Shown here piece after piece: positions 43,963 through 53,900 of a stretch of 64,000 nt of DNA (its first letter is position 1; every line of letters starts with the position of its first letter). The stretch lies in contig JADCGS010000022.1 of assembly GCA_020248865.1 (NCBI GenBank), positions 49,592-113,591 of the forward strand. Direction: 5' to 3'. Made by a program: the position numbers and the translations under genes. Under the pieces are notes generated by a model, which saw only the letters and a program-made list of their open reading frames with translations, ran no database searches and was not told the DNA's origin. Source of the DNA: Burkholderiales bacterium (GTDB taxonomy: Bacteria > Pseudomonadota > Gammaproteobacteria > Burkholderiales > Burkholderiaceae_F).

Positions 43963-45186
43963 ATGGCCTGCCGGTTCGTTGCGGGCAGCGTCCCGGTCGC
44001 GCTGCTGCTGACCGGATGCACCACCTACCCGGTCGGCAACCGGCAGGCGGTCAGCGATTGCCCGGCCTGTGCCGCCGGCACCGTCGAACTGCCGCTGCTG
44101 CCCGGGGCCTTGTCGTATCCCATCGTTGAGGTCGCGATCAACGGTCGGCCCGGATACCGCTTCCTGTTCGACACCGGTGCCATGGGCACGGTGATCTTCC
44201 GTCACCCCCGTACGGCCGACTTGGCGCTGTCATCCCGCGGCGAGATCGTCATCGGCGGCCTGGGCGATGGTGCGCGCCCGGTTGCACAGGTGGCGCCCGG
44301 GGTCGCGCTTCAACTCGGACCACTGACGCTGCGGGACATGACGGTGCTGGTGCTGCCGGTCGATCGGCTGGCGCTGTTTGGATCGCCCGACCTGGTGTTC
44401 ATCGACGGCATCATCGGCAACGACCTGTGGACCCGCTTCGGCGTGGAGGTCGATGCCGCTGGCGGGAGAATGCGCCTGCACCGGCTCGGCACGACGGACC
44501 TGGGCTCGGGCGCGCGCAGCGCCGCGCTCACGGTTCGCCACGACCACCTGTTCGTCCCGGTTCGAGTCACTCTCCCTGCCAGCCGCGACCCGGTCGCCGT
44601 GGACCTGCTGCTCGACAGCGGCGCCGGCGGCGCGCTGCATCTCGTGACCGACCCGGCGCGGGGGCTCGTGCCGCCGGACGGCGCCGTGACGACCGAGGGG
44701 CGCGGGATCCAGGGCCCGAGCCGCGCGATTGCCGCACGAGCCACGGCGGTCGAGGTGGCCGACGTCCGGTGGCTGAACGTTCCGACCGGCTTTGGCCCGG
44801 AGGGTGCCGGGAGCAGGCAGTTGGGTGCGGGCCTGATCGGGGTGGGGCTGTTGTCGCAGACCCGCTGGGCGGTGGATATCGGGCAATTGCGGTTGTGGCT
44901 GGTGCCCGGCGACGCCCGCGAGCGTCGCTTCGAGGACGGCTCCTTCGGGCTGGCCACCGTCCCCGTGGCGAACCGGTTGCTCGCCCTACTCGTGCAGGCG
45001 CGCAGCCCGGCCGCGAACGCGGGTCTGCAGGTCGGCGACGAGCTCATCTCAATCGACGGGTCTTCGATCACGGGCAGCCAGCAGGCCGCCGTCGAAGCAG
45101 CGCTGCGGACCCGCCGCACAGCGACGCTGTGTTGGCGCCGGGCCGACGAGGTGCGCTGCGGGACCTTGACGCGAGCGGCACCCTGA
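43963..45186 (+). CDS. Two-lobed aspartyl protease with PDZ domain, lipoprotein
   Basis: About 407 residues from the ATG at 43963, which gives an ideal lipoprotein signal (VPVALLLTGC, lipidated C19). Two retropepsin-like lobes follow. The first active-site motif FLFDTGAMGTVIF has D70, the second LLLDSGAGGALHL has D218, and each has its hydrophobic partner strand (FIDGIIGNDLW; LGAGLIGVGLL). A C-terminal PDZ-like domain (about 325-405; SPAANAGLQVGDELISIDG) could bind peptide ends. It probably acts in the periplasm. In-frame ATGs at 43867 and 43891 are alternatives. Confidence 0.85.
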   Translation: MACRFVAGSVPVALLLTGCTTYPVGNRQAVSDCPACAAGTVELPLLPGALSYPIVEVAINGRPGYRFLFDTGAMGTVIFRHPRTADLALSSRGEIVIGGLGDGARPVAQVAPGVALQLGPLTLRDMTVLVLPVDRLALFGSPDLVFIDGIIGNDLWTRFGVEVDAAGGRMRLHRLGTTDLGSGARSAALTVRHDHLFVPVRVTLPASRDPVAVDLLLDSGAGGALHLVTDPARGLVPPDGAVTTEGRGIQGPSRAIAARATAVEVADVRWLNVPTGFGPEGAGSRQLGAGLIGVGLLSQTRWAVDIGQLRLWLVPGDARERRFEDGSFGLATVPVANRLLALLVQARSPAANAGLQVGDELISIDGSSITGSQQAAVEAALRTRRTATLCWRRADEVRCGTLTRAAP

Positions 45187-45666
45187 AGATCGCCGGGCCG
45201 TTGCGCGCCATGTCGGCTTGCCGCCTGAGCGTCGTGCGCTGCCCGCATCTGCGGCCCCGCGGTTGACGGTTCGGCACCAACCCGGCCGAGAACTGCGGCT
45301 CAACTGGCGAAGATCCACCCGCTGTCGCAGACCAAGCCAACGCCGCACCGGTTAGCGGCGGGCCACCCCGACAACGTCGGTGCTCCGACGCCCCGGCTTG
45401 CGCTGGCGCGGCGCCGCGCCGAGCCAGCCCGCGCCGGGCTCTTCGGCAGAGGCGTCGCCGTGGCGTTTGCGTAGGCCGAGCGTCGCATCATCGACGGGGC
45501 CGGCCTGATCGCGGCCGACCGCAAGCGACTGCTGGAGACCCCCGAGGCGGGGCCGATCGGTATCGCCTGCACGAACTGCCGCCGATGGTGCCGTGTTTGC
45601 GCATCGAGCATGTTCATCAGCGTCTGGACACGACGTTCCCGACCGCCCGCTGCAGCGCCGGGCGGG
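45187..45666 (+). other. Gene-free region between converging genes
   Basis: 480 bases without a supported gene. A plus-strand reading (IIDGAGLIAADRKRLLETPEAGPIGIA) looks protein-like for about 60 codons but is interrupted by a stop and matches nothing I know. It could be a decayed fragment. Confidence 0.4.
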
Positions 45667-47949
45667 TCAGCGCAGCAGACCCGAAGGCAGCAGCACGGAG
45701 CCCAGGAACAGGTAGGCCGCCGTGCCCAGGCCCGCGGTGTGGCCGACCGCGACGAACATCGGCCCGAACCGCGTCTCCACCTTGGCAAACAGCGAGCCGG
45801 CATAGCGCGTGCGCCCCGATTCCTGGTCGCTCGAGCCGCTGGCCTTGCCCGCCTCCAGCGACAGGCCCAGGCGTACCGCGCCGCCCACGGCGGCCGGCAG
45901 GGTTCCCACCTGGCGGGCCAGCACGGCCCGCCCGAACACGACTTGTTCGCCGTACACCGAGTCGGTCGGTGCGCCGGACAGACGCAGGAAGCCGCCCAGC
46001 GCCAGCCCCTGCGTCAGGTTCAGCGCCGTGCGCAGGCCCGCGACGTAGACGTGTCCGGCCCATGGACCGTACTGGGTCGCATACAGGCCATCAAAACGGG
46101 AACTGAAGCGGTTCAGCGTGGTGTTGGCCTCGTCGCTGACCTGACCGAAGTACTCCGCGGCGGCCGACAGCAGATAGCCGCGCGACGGAAAGCCGAGTGA
46201 GTCGAGCGTGTCGAGCGTGAGGTCGCCGAAGATCGAGGTCTCGGTGCCGCTGAAGGTCGGATCCGCGTCCGGGATCGCCGAGCGCAGGCGGACCCAGCGG
46301 CGCTGGATACCGATGCGCGTCTGACCGAGGTCGAAAATGCGCCGCCCGATGGCGAGCGACGCGGCCGACGAGACCACCGTGACCACGGCCTGCGTCTTGA
46401 AGTTGTCGTACACGAAGGCGTCGTCGTTGCGGTAGGCCGCGCGCGCCGCCGAGAACCACGGCGAGCCCCGACCGAGCGGCTGATACCACTCCGTCTGCAA
46501 TTCGTTCACGGCGCCGGCCCGCAGCAGGTTGCGCCACTCGCCGCCCCAGTCGTTCAGGCCCGTCAGCGTGTACAGGCCGGAGACGGTGAACTGGCTCGTG
46601 TCGCCGAAGTCGGTGGACAAGTCCAGGCCCAGCCGCAGGCGCGAGCGCCCGAGCGGCGAGGCGAGCGGCAGCAGCACGACCTCGCGTCCCGCACCCTCGC
46701 CGATGACCTGCGCGTCGACCCGCTCGGCATCGAACTCCCGCGCGACCCGCACTGCCGCGCTGCGGAGGGTGGCCGGGCTGACCGGATCGCCCGGCCTGAC
46801 GCCAGCGTCGACGTGCGCCGGCAGCCGCTGGCGGTCCGGACCGCGCGGCTCGACGCGCACCGCAGTGGCGTTCGGCGGGCGCGCCGTCAACGCGACATGC
46901 TGCGCAGTCCGCCGCTGGCGGAAGTTCTCGAACTGCGCCGGTGTTACCGACCACTGCGCCAGGCGTCCGGCCTGCGCCCGCGCCGCCGCGGCGCCGGCCT
47001 CGACGCTGCGGGGCACCTGGCTGAAGTCCATGAACTGCACGCCGGTCAGATCGGGCGTGATCAGCACGTCGCGCGGCGCCAGCTCGCGCAGCGACCGCGT
47101 GACGTTCTGCTCGGTGAGGATGTTGAGCATCTGCTGCGCCATGCCGAGCGCGCTGGACAGCGCTTCCGGTCCGGCCAGCGGCGTGCCCAGGTTGACGGCG
47201 ATCAGCACCTCGGCCCCGAGGTCGCGCGCCAGTTGCACCGGCAGGTTGCTGACCAGGCCGCCGTCGCCCAGGACCCGGCCGTCGACCGTGATCGGCGCAA
47301 AGGCGCCGGGCACCGACATCGACGCCCGCATCGCCGTGAACAGGGCCACGTCGGTGGGCGTCACCATCTCGCCGGTCAGCATGTCGGTGGCCACGGCGCG
47401 GAACACGAGCGGCAGCTCGGTGACCCTGAGCAGCGTCGCCGTCGGTGTCAGCTCCCGCAGCAACTGCTCGACCTCGGCGCTGGAGAACGCACCGCGCGGC
47501 AGCGTGAGTCCGCTGCGCCCGACGCCGAACTCCAGCCGCGAGGACACCAGCGTGTCGTCCTCGCGGCGCCGGTAGCTCAGCTCGTCGCGCGGCGGACGGT
47601 CCTGCAGCACCCGGCTCCAGTCGGTGGCGCGCACGAGCCGCTCGAGTTGATCGACCTCGGCGCCGCCCGCATAGGCGCCGCCGACGATCGCGCCGAAGCT
47701 CGTGCCGACCACGATGTCCACCGGCACGCGCAGCTCCTCCAGCACCCGCAGCACGCCGAGGTGCGCCATCCCGCGCGCACCGCCGCCGGACAGCACCAGC
47801 GCAATCTTCGGCCGCGCTGCGGCGCCGGGTGCAGCCGCGGTCTGCGCGCGGGCTGCCGGCGGCACGGCTGCCCACAGCGCGGCGGCTGCCAGGCAGACGG
47901 CCAGCAGCCGCAGCAGCAAGGGGGACAGAGGAGGCGAGCGGCGAGCCAC
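45667..47949 (-). CDS. Patatin-like phospholipase autotransporter (type Vd, PlpD-like)
   Basis: A 760-residue protein with signal peptide (RLLAVCLAAAALWAAVPPAARA), a patatin domain (about 45-300), a POTRA-like segment (about 330-420) and a C-terminal 16-strand-type barrel. The lipase dyad is visible: oxyanion loop LSGGGARGMAHLGVL, nucleophile in GTSFGAIVGGAY, aspartate in VLGDGGLVSNLPV. This architecture defines type Vd secretion, in which the barrel carries its own lipase to the outside. The ending LFLGSVLLPSGLLR is unusual because it lacks the terminal aromatic residue. Confidence 0.9.
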   Translation of the reverse strand: MARRSPPLSPLLLRLLAVCLAAAALWAAVPPAARAQTAAAPGAAARPKIALVLSGGGARGMAHLGVLRVLEELRVPVDIVVGTSFGAIVGGAYAGGAEVDQLERLVRATDWSRVLQDRPPRDELSYRRREDDTLVSSRLEFGVGRSGLTLPRGAFSSAEVEQLLRELTPTATLLRVTELPLVFRAVATDMLTGEMVTPTDVALFTAMRASMSVPGAFAPITVDGRVLGDGGLVSNLPVQLARDLGAEVLIAVNLGTPLAGPEALSSALGMAQQMLNILTEQNVTRSLRELAPRDVLITPDLTGVQFMDFSQVPRSVEAGAAAARAQAGRLAQWSVTPAQFENFRQRRTAQHVALTARPPNATAVRVEPRGPDRQRLPAHVDAGVRPGDPVSPATLRSAAVRVAREFDAERVDAQVIGEGAGREVVLLPLASPLGRSRLRLGLDLSTDFGDTSQFTVSGLYTLTGLNDWGGEWRNLLRAGAVNELQTEWYQPLGRGSPWFSAARAAYRNDDAFVYDNFKTQAVVTVVSSAASLAIGRRIFDLGQTRIGIQRRWVRLRSAIPDADPTFSGTETSIFGDLTLDTLDSLGFPSRGYLLSAAAEYFGQVSDEANTTLNRFSSRFDGLYATQYGPWAGHVYVAGLRTALNLTQGLALGGFLRLSGAPTDSVYGEQVVFGRAVLARQVGTLPAAVGGAVRLGLSLEAGKASGSSDQESGRTRYAGSLFAKVETRFGPMFVAVGHTAGLGTAAYLFLGSVLLPSGLLR

Positions 47950-48323
47950 GCGGCGGATGATAAGGACTGCAACGACGGGGACTGGAACACCGGGACTGGA
48001 ACGCTGAGACTGGGATCGGGACAGAAACCGGGATCTGGGCGCGGCCGTGCTGCCTTACCGGCGGTCCTGCCGGCGCCGGCGTGACTGCGCCGCGCGAGAG
48101 CCCGTGCATGGGTCGCCGGCACAGGGGTTTCGTCGACACGCACCGCGCCGGCCGGGCTTGCATGCGCGCCGGCGGCGCCGACCGCTGTGCGGCCGCGCCA
48201 GCCGGGGCTCTCGGCCGCGAGTACAGTCCTTGGCGGCGCAGCGGTGGGCGCGGGCTGGTCCGCCTGGGATGTCTCCGCGTGACCGGTTCGATTCGGCGCT
48301 CACCCCACCCGAAGGAGCAGAGC
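47950..48323 (+). other. Intergenic region with degenerate GGGACTGGAAC repeats
   Basis: 374 bases between the divergent patatin and ppk2 transcripts. At about 47963-48040, five or six 12-15-base units related to GGGACTGGAACACC follow one another. No gene was supported. Promoters for both flanking operons must be here. Confidence 0.5.
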
Positions 48324-48467
48324 ATGGCTTCGCCCTGGATCGACCCCGCGGCCCTCGAGGCCCGCCGTGAGCCACTGGCCCGCTTGCCGGTGCGCGATGG
48401 CCTGCGGGCCTGCGCGCGGCTGCCCGGCGGGGCGGCGGTCGGCGCCGGCCGATCGAGGTCGCACTGA
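48324..48467 (+). CDS. Small open frame coupled to ppk2
   Basis: A 47-codon frame (starts MASPWIDPAALEARREPL) with a strong AAGGAGC ribosome-binding site six bases before its ATG. Its stop overlaps the ppk2 ATG (TGATG at 48465-48469), while ppk2 itself has no obvious binding site. It may be a leader peptide that couples translation, or a genuine small protein. No similarity recognised. Confidence 0.45.
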   Translation: MASPWIDPAALEARREPLARLPVRDGLRACARLPGGAAVGAGRSRSH

Positions 48468-49465
48468 TGGCCCGCACGCTTGAGGGCGGGGGCGCTGCCG
48501 CCGACAGCGCCGCCACCGCCGGCTTGGTCCCGGGCAGCAAGCAGGCACTGGAGCACACGCGCCGCTTCATCGGGCGCTACCGCGTGACGCGTGGCAAGAG
48601 CTTCCGTCTCGACGACTACGAGCCGGACCACGTCCCGGACCATCTTTCGGAGCGCAAGGCCGAGGCCCGCGCGATGCTGGCGGCCGGCGTGCAGTGGCTC
48701 GCCGGCCTGCAGGACAAGCTCTATGCCCAGGACCGCCGCTCGCTGCTGCTGGTGTTCCAGGCAATGGATGCAGCCGGCAAGGACGGCACCATCAAGCACG
48801 TGATGAGCGGCGTCAACCCGCAGGGCGTGCAGGTGCACTCGTTCAAGCAGCCGAGCGCCGAGGAACTCGACCACGACTACCTGTGGCGCTACTGGAAGGC
48901 GCTGCCCGAGCGCGGGCGCATCGGCATCTTCAACCGCAGCTACTACGAGGAAGTGCTGGTGGTGCGGGTGCATCCGTCCATCCTGCAGGCGCAGAAGCTG
49001 CCGCCGGATTGCGTGGGCAAGGGCGTCTTCGATCAGCGCCTGCGCGACATCGCACACTTTGAGGACTACCTCGGCCGCAACGGCACGCGCGTGCTGAAGT
49101 TCTTCCTCAACGTCTCGCGTGGCGAGCAGCGGCGCCGCTTCATCCAGCGGCTCGACGATCCGGACAAGCGCTGGAAGTTTGCCGCCGCCGACATCCGCGA
49201 GCGCGGCCACTGGAAGGACTACATGGCCGCCTACGAGGAGGCGATCCGCGCCACCGCCACCCCCGCGGCGCCCTGGTATGTCGTGCCGGCCGACAACAAG
49301 TGGCTGACGCGGCTCATCGTCGTGGGCGCCGTCGGGCTGGCGCTGGAGGAAATGAATCTGGCGTACCCGTCCGTCGATGCCGGCCGGCTGGCCGAGCTGC
49401 AGCAGGCGCGCCAGGCGCTGGAGGCCGAGGTGGGCGCCGGCGGGGTGCGCAAAGGCAGGCGGTAG
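48467..49465 (+). CDS. ppk2: Polyphosphate kinase 2 family protein
   Basis: A 332-residue PPK2-family phosphotransferase that moves phosphate between polyphosphate and nucleotides. The P-loop-like Walker A is LLLVFQAMDAAGKDGTIKHVM (about residues 92-112). Other hallmarks are GIFNRSYYEEVLVVRVHP (Walker B region), the lid HFEDYLGRNGTRVLKFFLNVS and RRFIQRLDDPDKRWKF. Whether it phosphorylates AMP, ADP or both (class I-III) cannot be read by eye, though this length suits the class III-like or single-domain type. The start overlaps the stop of the small upstream frame. Confidence 0.92.
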   Translation: MARTLEGGGAAADSAATAGLVPGSKQALEHTRRFIGRYRVTRGKSFRLDDYEPDHVPDHLSERKAEARAMLAAGVQWLAGLQDKLYAQDRRSLLLVFQAMDAAGKDGTIKHVMSGVNPQGVQVHSFKQPSAEELDHDYLWRYWKALPERGRIGIFNRSYYEEVLVVRVHPSILQAQKLPPDCVGKGVFDQRLRDIAHFEDYLGRNGTRVLKFFLNVSRGEQRRRFIQRLDDPDKRWKFAAADIRERGHWKDYMAAYEEAIRATATPAAPWYVVPADNKWLTRLIVVGAVGLALEEMNLAYPSVDAGRLAELQQARQALEAEVGAGGVRKGRR

Positions 49466-49697
49466 CCGGACCGGGTGGCGGTCGCGAGGCGGCCGCAAGG
49501 CAGCCGCATGAGGGCGGACGGGCAGACCGGTCTGCCGCGGGCTTTGGCCAGTGGCGTCCGGTTGCGCTGGAGCAACGCCGGTTGCGGCGCGCGCCCCGGT
49601 TTGGATGTTGCCCCGGCAAGATCAGGGCCGCGGCCCGGGATGTGGGCCGCAACGACAGCACAGGACCCGCCCGAAGCGGGCACGGAGGGGAGCAGGA

Positions 49698-50936
49698 ATG
49701 CAGGACCATGGTTTGCGCAGCCGGCGGTGCGGCGCGCTGGAGCTTGCGCTGGTGCGCCTGGTCATGGCGACCGCCGCGGCGGTTCTGCTGGCCGCCTGCG
49801 GCCGGCAGGCGGCCGTGCCGGCGGCGCCCCCGGTGCCGGAGGTCGGCGTCCTGAAGGTCGAACCACGGCCTGCACCGCTGTCGATCGAGCTGGTGGGCGA
49901 CGTGCGCGCCCTCCGCGAAGTGGAGCTGCGTCCGCGGGTCACGGGCGTGGTGGAAAGGCAGATGTTCACGCCGGGGCAGATGGTGCGCGAGGGCCAGCCG
50001 CTGTTCCTGCTCGACACGCGGGCGCTCGACTCGGGCGTGGCCGACGCGCAGGCGCGATTGATCGAGGCCGAGGCGCAACTGCAGCGCGCGCAGCAGGACG
50101 TGGCGCGCTACCAGCCGCTGCTGGCCGACGACGCCATTGCGCGCCAGACCTACGACCAGGCGGTGGCCGCGCAGAAGCAGGCCGAAAGCCTCGTGGAGTC
50201 GCGCCGCGAGGGGGTGACCCGGGCCCGGATCGACCGTGGCTTTGCCGAGGTGCGCGCGCCGGTGACCGGCCAGATCGGCCTGCAGAAGGTGGAGGTCGGC
50301 GGACTGGCCAGCGCCGGTCAGACCGTGCTGGCGGTGGTGTCCACGCTCGACCCGGTGGTGGTTTACTTCAGCGTGTCGGAAACCGAGTACCTGGAGTTTG
50401 CGCGCCGCCTGGAGGACGCCGGCCGGTCGCTGCGGCGCGAGCCGATCCGGCCGCTCGAACTGCTGCTGGCCGACGGCTCGCAGTACCGCCACGCGGGACG
50501 GTTCGACTTCGCCGACCGCGCCATCAATCCGCAGACCGGCACGCTCACGCTGCGCGCGGTGTTCCCCAATCCGGAGCAGTTGCTGCGGCCCGGCATGACC
50601 GGCCGCGTGCGCCTCGTGTACGACGTGGCCGAGGCGGCCATCGTGATCCCGCAGAAGGCCGTGACCGAACTGCTCGGCCGCCAGTTTGTCGCCGTGGTCC
50701 GCGCCGACGGCAAAGTCGAGCAGCGTCCGGTCAGGACCGGCGCGCGCCTGGGCGACCAGTGGCTGATCGAGGACGGCCTGCGGCCAGGCGACACGGTGGT
50801 GGTGGAGGGCGTGCAGAAGGCGCGCGCCGGTGCGGCGGTCAAGGCGGTGCCGGTGGTCGTGACGGGTGCAGCGCCAGGCAATGCGCCGGGTGCCGCGGGT
50901 GCCGCCCCGGCGCCGGCCGGCGCGGCCAAGAAGTAG
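49698..50936 (+). CDS. RND efflux periplasmic adaptor (AcrA/MexA-like lipoprotein)
   Basis: About 412 residues. The lipobox LLAAC places the lipidated cysteine at residue 34. Lipoyl halves (VTGVVERQMFTPGQMVREGQPLFLLD and VRAPVTGQIGLQKVEVGGLASAGQ) flank a helical hairpin (AQARLIEAEAQLQRAQQDVARYQPLL). The beta-barrel and proximal domains follow, ending in an Ala/Pro-rich tail. A GGAGGGG/AGGA site precedes ATG 49698. It is the first gene of a three-gene operon with the pump 12 bases downstream. Confidence 0.92.
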   Translation: MQDHGLRSRRCGALELALVRLVMATAAAVLLAACGRQAAVPAAPPVPEVGVLKVEPRPAPLSIELVGDVRALREVELRPRVTGVVERQMFTPGQMVREGQPLFLLDTRALDSGVADAQARLIEAEAQLQRAQQDVARYQPLLADDAIARQTYDQAVAAQKQAESLVESRREGVTRARIDRGFAEVRAPVTGQIGLQKVEVGGLASAGQTVLAVVSTLDPVVVYFSVSETEYLEFARRLEDAGRSLRREPIRPLELLLADGSQYRHAGRFDFADRAINPQTGTLTLRAVFPNPEQLLRPGMTGRVRLVYDVAEAAIVIPQKAVTELLGRQFVAVVRADGKVEQRPVRTGARLGDQWLIEDGLRPGDTVVVEGVQKARAGAAVKAVPVVVTGAAPGNAPGAAGAAPAPAGAAKK

Positions 50937-50947
50937 CGGGAGCGGCG

Positions 50948-53900
50948 ATGGCGCGCTTCTTCATCGACCGGCCGGTGTTCGCGATCGTGCTGGCGCTGGT
51001 CATGCTGATCGGCGGCGCGGTGGCGGGCTTTGGTCTGCCGATCGCGCAGTACCCGCAGATCACCCTGCCCACCATCCGCGTGCAGGCGGCCTATCCGGGC
51101 GCCAGCGCCGAGGTGGTGGAACGCGCGGTGGCGCAGGCCATCGAGGAGCAGGTCAACGGCGTCGAGGGCATGGTCTACATGCAGTCGAGCTCGGCCGGCA
51201 ACGGTGCCTACCAGCTCGATGTCACCTTCGATCTCGCGCGTAACGCCGACATCGCCAGCGTGCAGGTGCAGAACCGCGTCGCGCAGGCCAACGCACGGCT
51301 GCCGCAGGAAGTGCTGTCGGCCGGCGTCACCACCAAGAAGAGCTCGCCCGACACGCTGATGTACGTGGCGCTGTACTCGCCCAACGGCACCTACGACGAG
51401 CTGTTCCTCAACAACTACCTGATGATCAACGTCGTCGAGAGCCTCAAGCGCGTCCGCGGCGTGGGCAACGTGCAGGTTTTCGGCGCCGAGTTCGGCATGC
51501 GGCTGTGGCTGAAGCCGGACCGCATGTCGCGGCTGGGGATCTCGCCCACCGACGTGTTTCAGGCGGTCAAGGAGCAGAACCTGCAGGCGCCCGCCGGCCA
51601 GATCGGCGCGCCGCCGGCGCCGCCCGACCAGCAGTTCCAGTACGGCGTGCAGGTGCGCGGCCAGCTCGAGCAGGTGGCCGAGTTCGAGAACATCATCGTG
51701 CGTGCGCTGCCCGACGGCTCGTTCGTGCGGGTGAAGGACGTGGCGCGTGTGGAGCTGGGCGCCAAGGACTACTTTTTCACGGCCCGCTTCAACGGCAAGC
51801 CGGCTGCCGCGTTCTCGGTGAGCCTGACGCCCGACGCCAGCGCCATCGAGACGGCCGACCTGCTGAACCGGGAGCTGGCGAACCTCGCGCAGTCCTTCCC
51901 CGCCGACCTGCGCTACGACGTGGTGATCGACAACACGGTCTTCGTGAAGGCTTCGCTGGAGGAGGTGGTTCACACCTTCTTCGAGGCGCTGCTGCTGGTG
52001 CTGATCGTGGTGTTCCTGTTCCTGCAGAGCTGGCGCGCCACGCTGATCCCGATGCTGGCAGTACCGGTGTCGCTGGTGGCCACCTTCGCCGCCTTCACCC
52101 TGCTGGGCTTCACCATCAACACGCTGACGCTGTTCGGCATGGTGCTGGCCATCGGCATCGTGGTGGACGACGCCATCGTCGTGGTGGAGGCGGTCGAGCA
52201 CCACATGCACGCCAACCGCCTGAGCCCGCGCGAGGCGACCATCCGGGCCATGGAGGAGGTCAGCGGGCCGGTGGTGGCCATCGCGCTGATCCTGGCGGCG
52301 GTGTTCGTGCCGGTGGCCTTCCTCGGCGGCATTGCCGGCGTGCTGTACCAGCAGTTCGCCATCACGGTGGCGGTGTCCACCGGCCTGTCGGCACTGGTGG
52401 CGCTGACGCTCACGCCCGCCCTGTGCGCGCTGATGCTCAAGCCGAAGGACCACGCCGCCAGTCCCGGTCCGCTGGGCCGCTTCTTCGGCGGCTTCAACCG
52501 GGCGTTTGACGCCGTCACCGCGCGCTACGGCAGCGGCGTGGCGCGCGCCATCCGCGCCAGTGTCGCCTCGCTGGCGGTGCTGGCGATCCTGATCGGTGCT
52601 GCCTTCGGCCTGATGGCGAAGGTGCCCGGCGCCTTCGTGCCGCCCGAAGACCAGGGCTACTTCCTCGGCTCGCTGCAGATGCCGCCGGCCACCTCGCTGA
52701 ACCGCACCATGCAGGCCACCGAGGAACTGCAGAAGATCATCGACACCACGCCGGGCGTGGCGCGCTCGCTGGTGATCAACGGCTACAGCCTGCTCACCGG
52801 TGCGGTTCAGTCCGATGCCGCGCTGATGGTCGTTGCGCTCAAGCCCTGGGAGCAGCGGGTCGCGCCCGAGGAGAAGCTGGGCTCGATCATCCGCGGCTTC
52901 TATGGGCGGGCGCAGTCGATCCGCGAGGCCGATGTCATCGCCTTCAACCCGCCGCCGATCCCGGGCCTGGGGTCCACCGGCGGCTTCAGCTTCAAGCTGC
53001 AGGACCGCGCGGGCGGCCCGGCGCAGGACCTGGCGCGCGTGGCGCAGGAGTTCGTGACGGCGGCGCGGCAGCGGCCGGAGATCGGCAACGCCTACTCCAA
53101 GTTCGACCCGCGCACGCCCGCCATCCGCCTGGACATCGACCGCGAGCGCGCCAAGAAGCTCGGTGTGGCCATCAACGACGTGTCGCTGGCGCTGCAGACC
53201 TTCCTCGGCGGACTGAACATCAACGAGTTCTCGCGCTTCGGCCGCAGCTTCAAGGTGTCGATGCAGGCCGAGCCGCAATACCGCGCCGACATCAAGGGGC
53301 TCAACCTCATCTTCGTGCGCAGCGCCCGCGGCGAGATGGTGCCTCTGTCGACGCTGGTGCGGGCGGCTCCCATCAGCGCGCCCACCAACCTGCAGCGCTA
53401 CAACCTGTACCGCAGCGCCGAAATCGGCGGCGACGCCGCGCCCGGCTACAGCTCGGCCCAGGCGATCGCGGCGATGGAGGCGGTGGCGCGCGAGGTGCTG
53501 CCGCCCGGCTACGGCTACGAGTGGTCGGGCATCAGCCGGCAGGAGAAGGAATCGGCCGGCCAGGCGCCCATCATCTTCGCCTTCGCGATCCTGTTCGTGT
53601 TCCTGTTCCTGGCGGCGCTGTACGAGAGCTGGTCGGTGCCGTTTGCGGTGCTGCTGGCGGTACCGCTGGGGATCTTCGGCGCGATGACGGGGCTGTATTT
53701 CACCGGGCTGACCAACAACATCTACGCGCAGATCGGCCTGGTCCTGCTGATCGGCCTGGCGGCCAAGAACGCCATCCTGATCGTCGAGTTCGCCAAGATG
53801 AAGCGCGAGGCCGGCATGGACGCGGTGGCCGCGGCCATCGAGGCGGCCAAGCTGCGCCTGCGGCCGATCATCATGACCTCGTTCGCCTTCATCCTCGGCG

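Noticed and set aside
39829..45666. Duplicate of the tRNA-Ala 3' end marking the far edge of an island
   Set aside because: No second copy of GGGAGTTCGATCCTCC or a good variant was found by eye, so no attachment site is claimed.
46091..49498. 1135-codon minus-strand open frame spanning patatin, the intergenic region and ppk2
   Set aside because: It crosses two divergent real genes and reads as Arg/Ala/Gly-rich low-complexity sequence.
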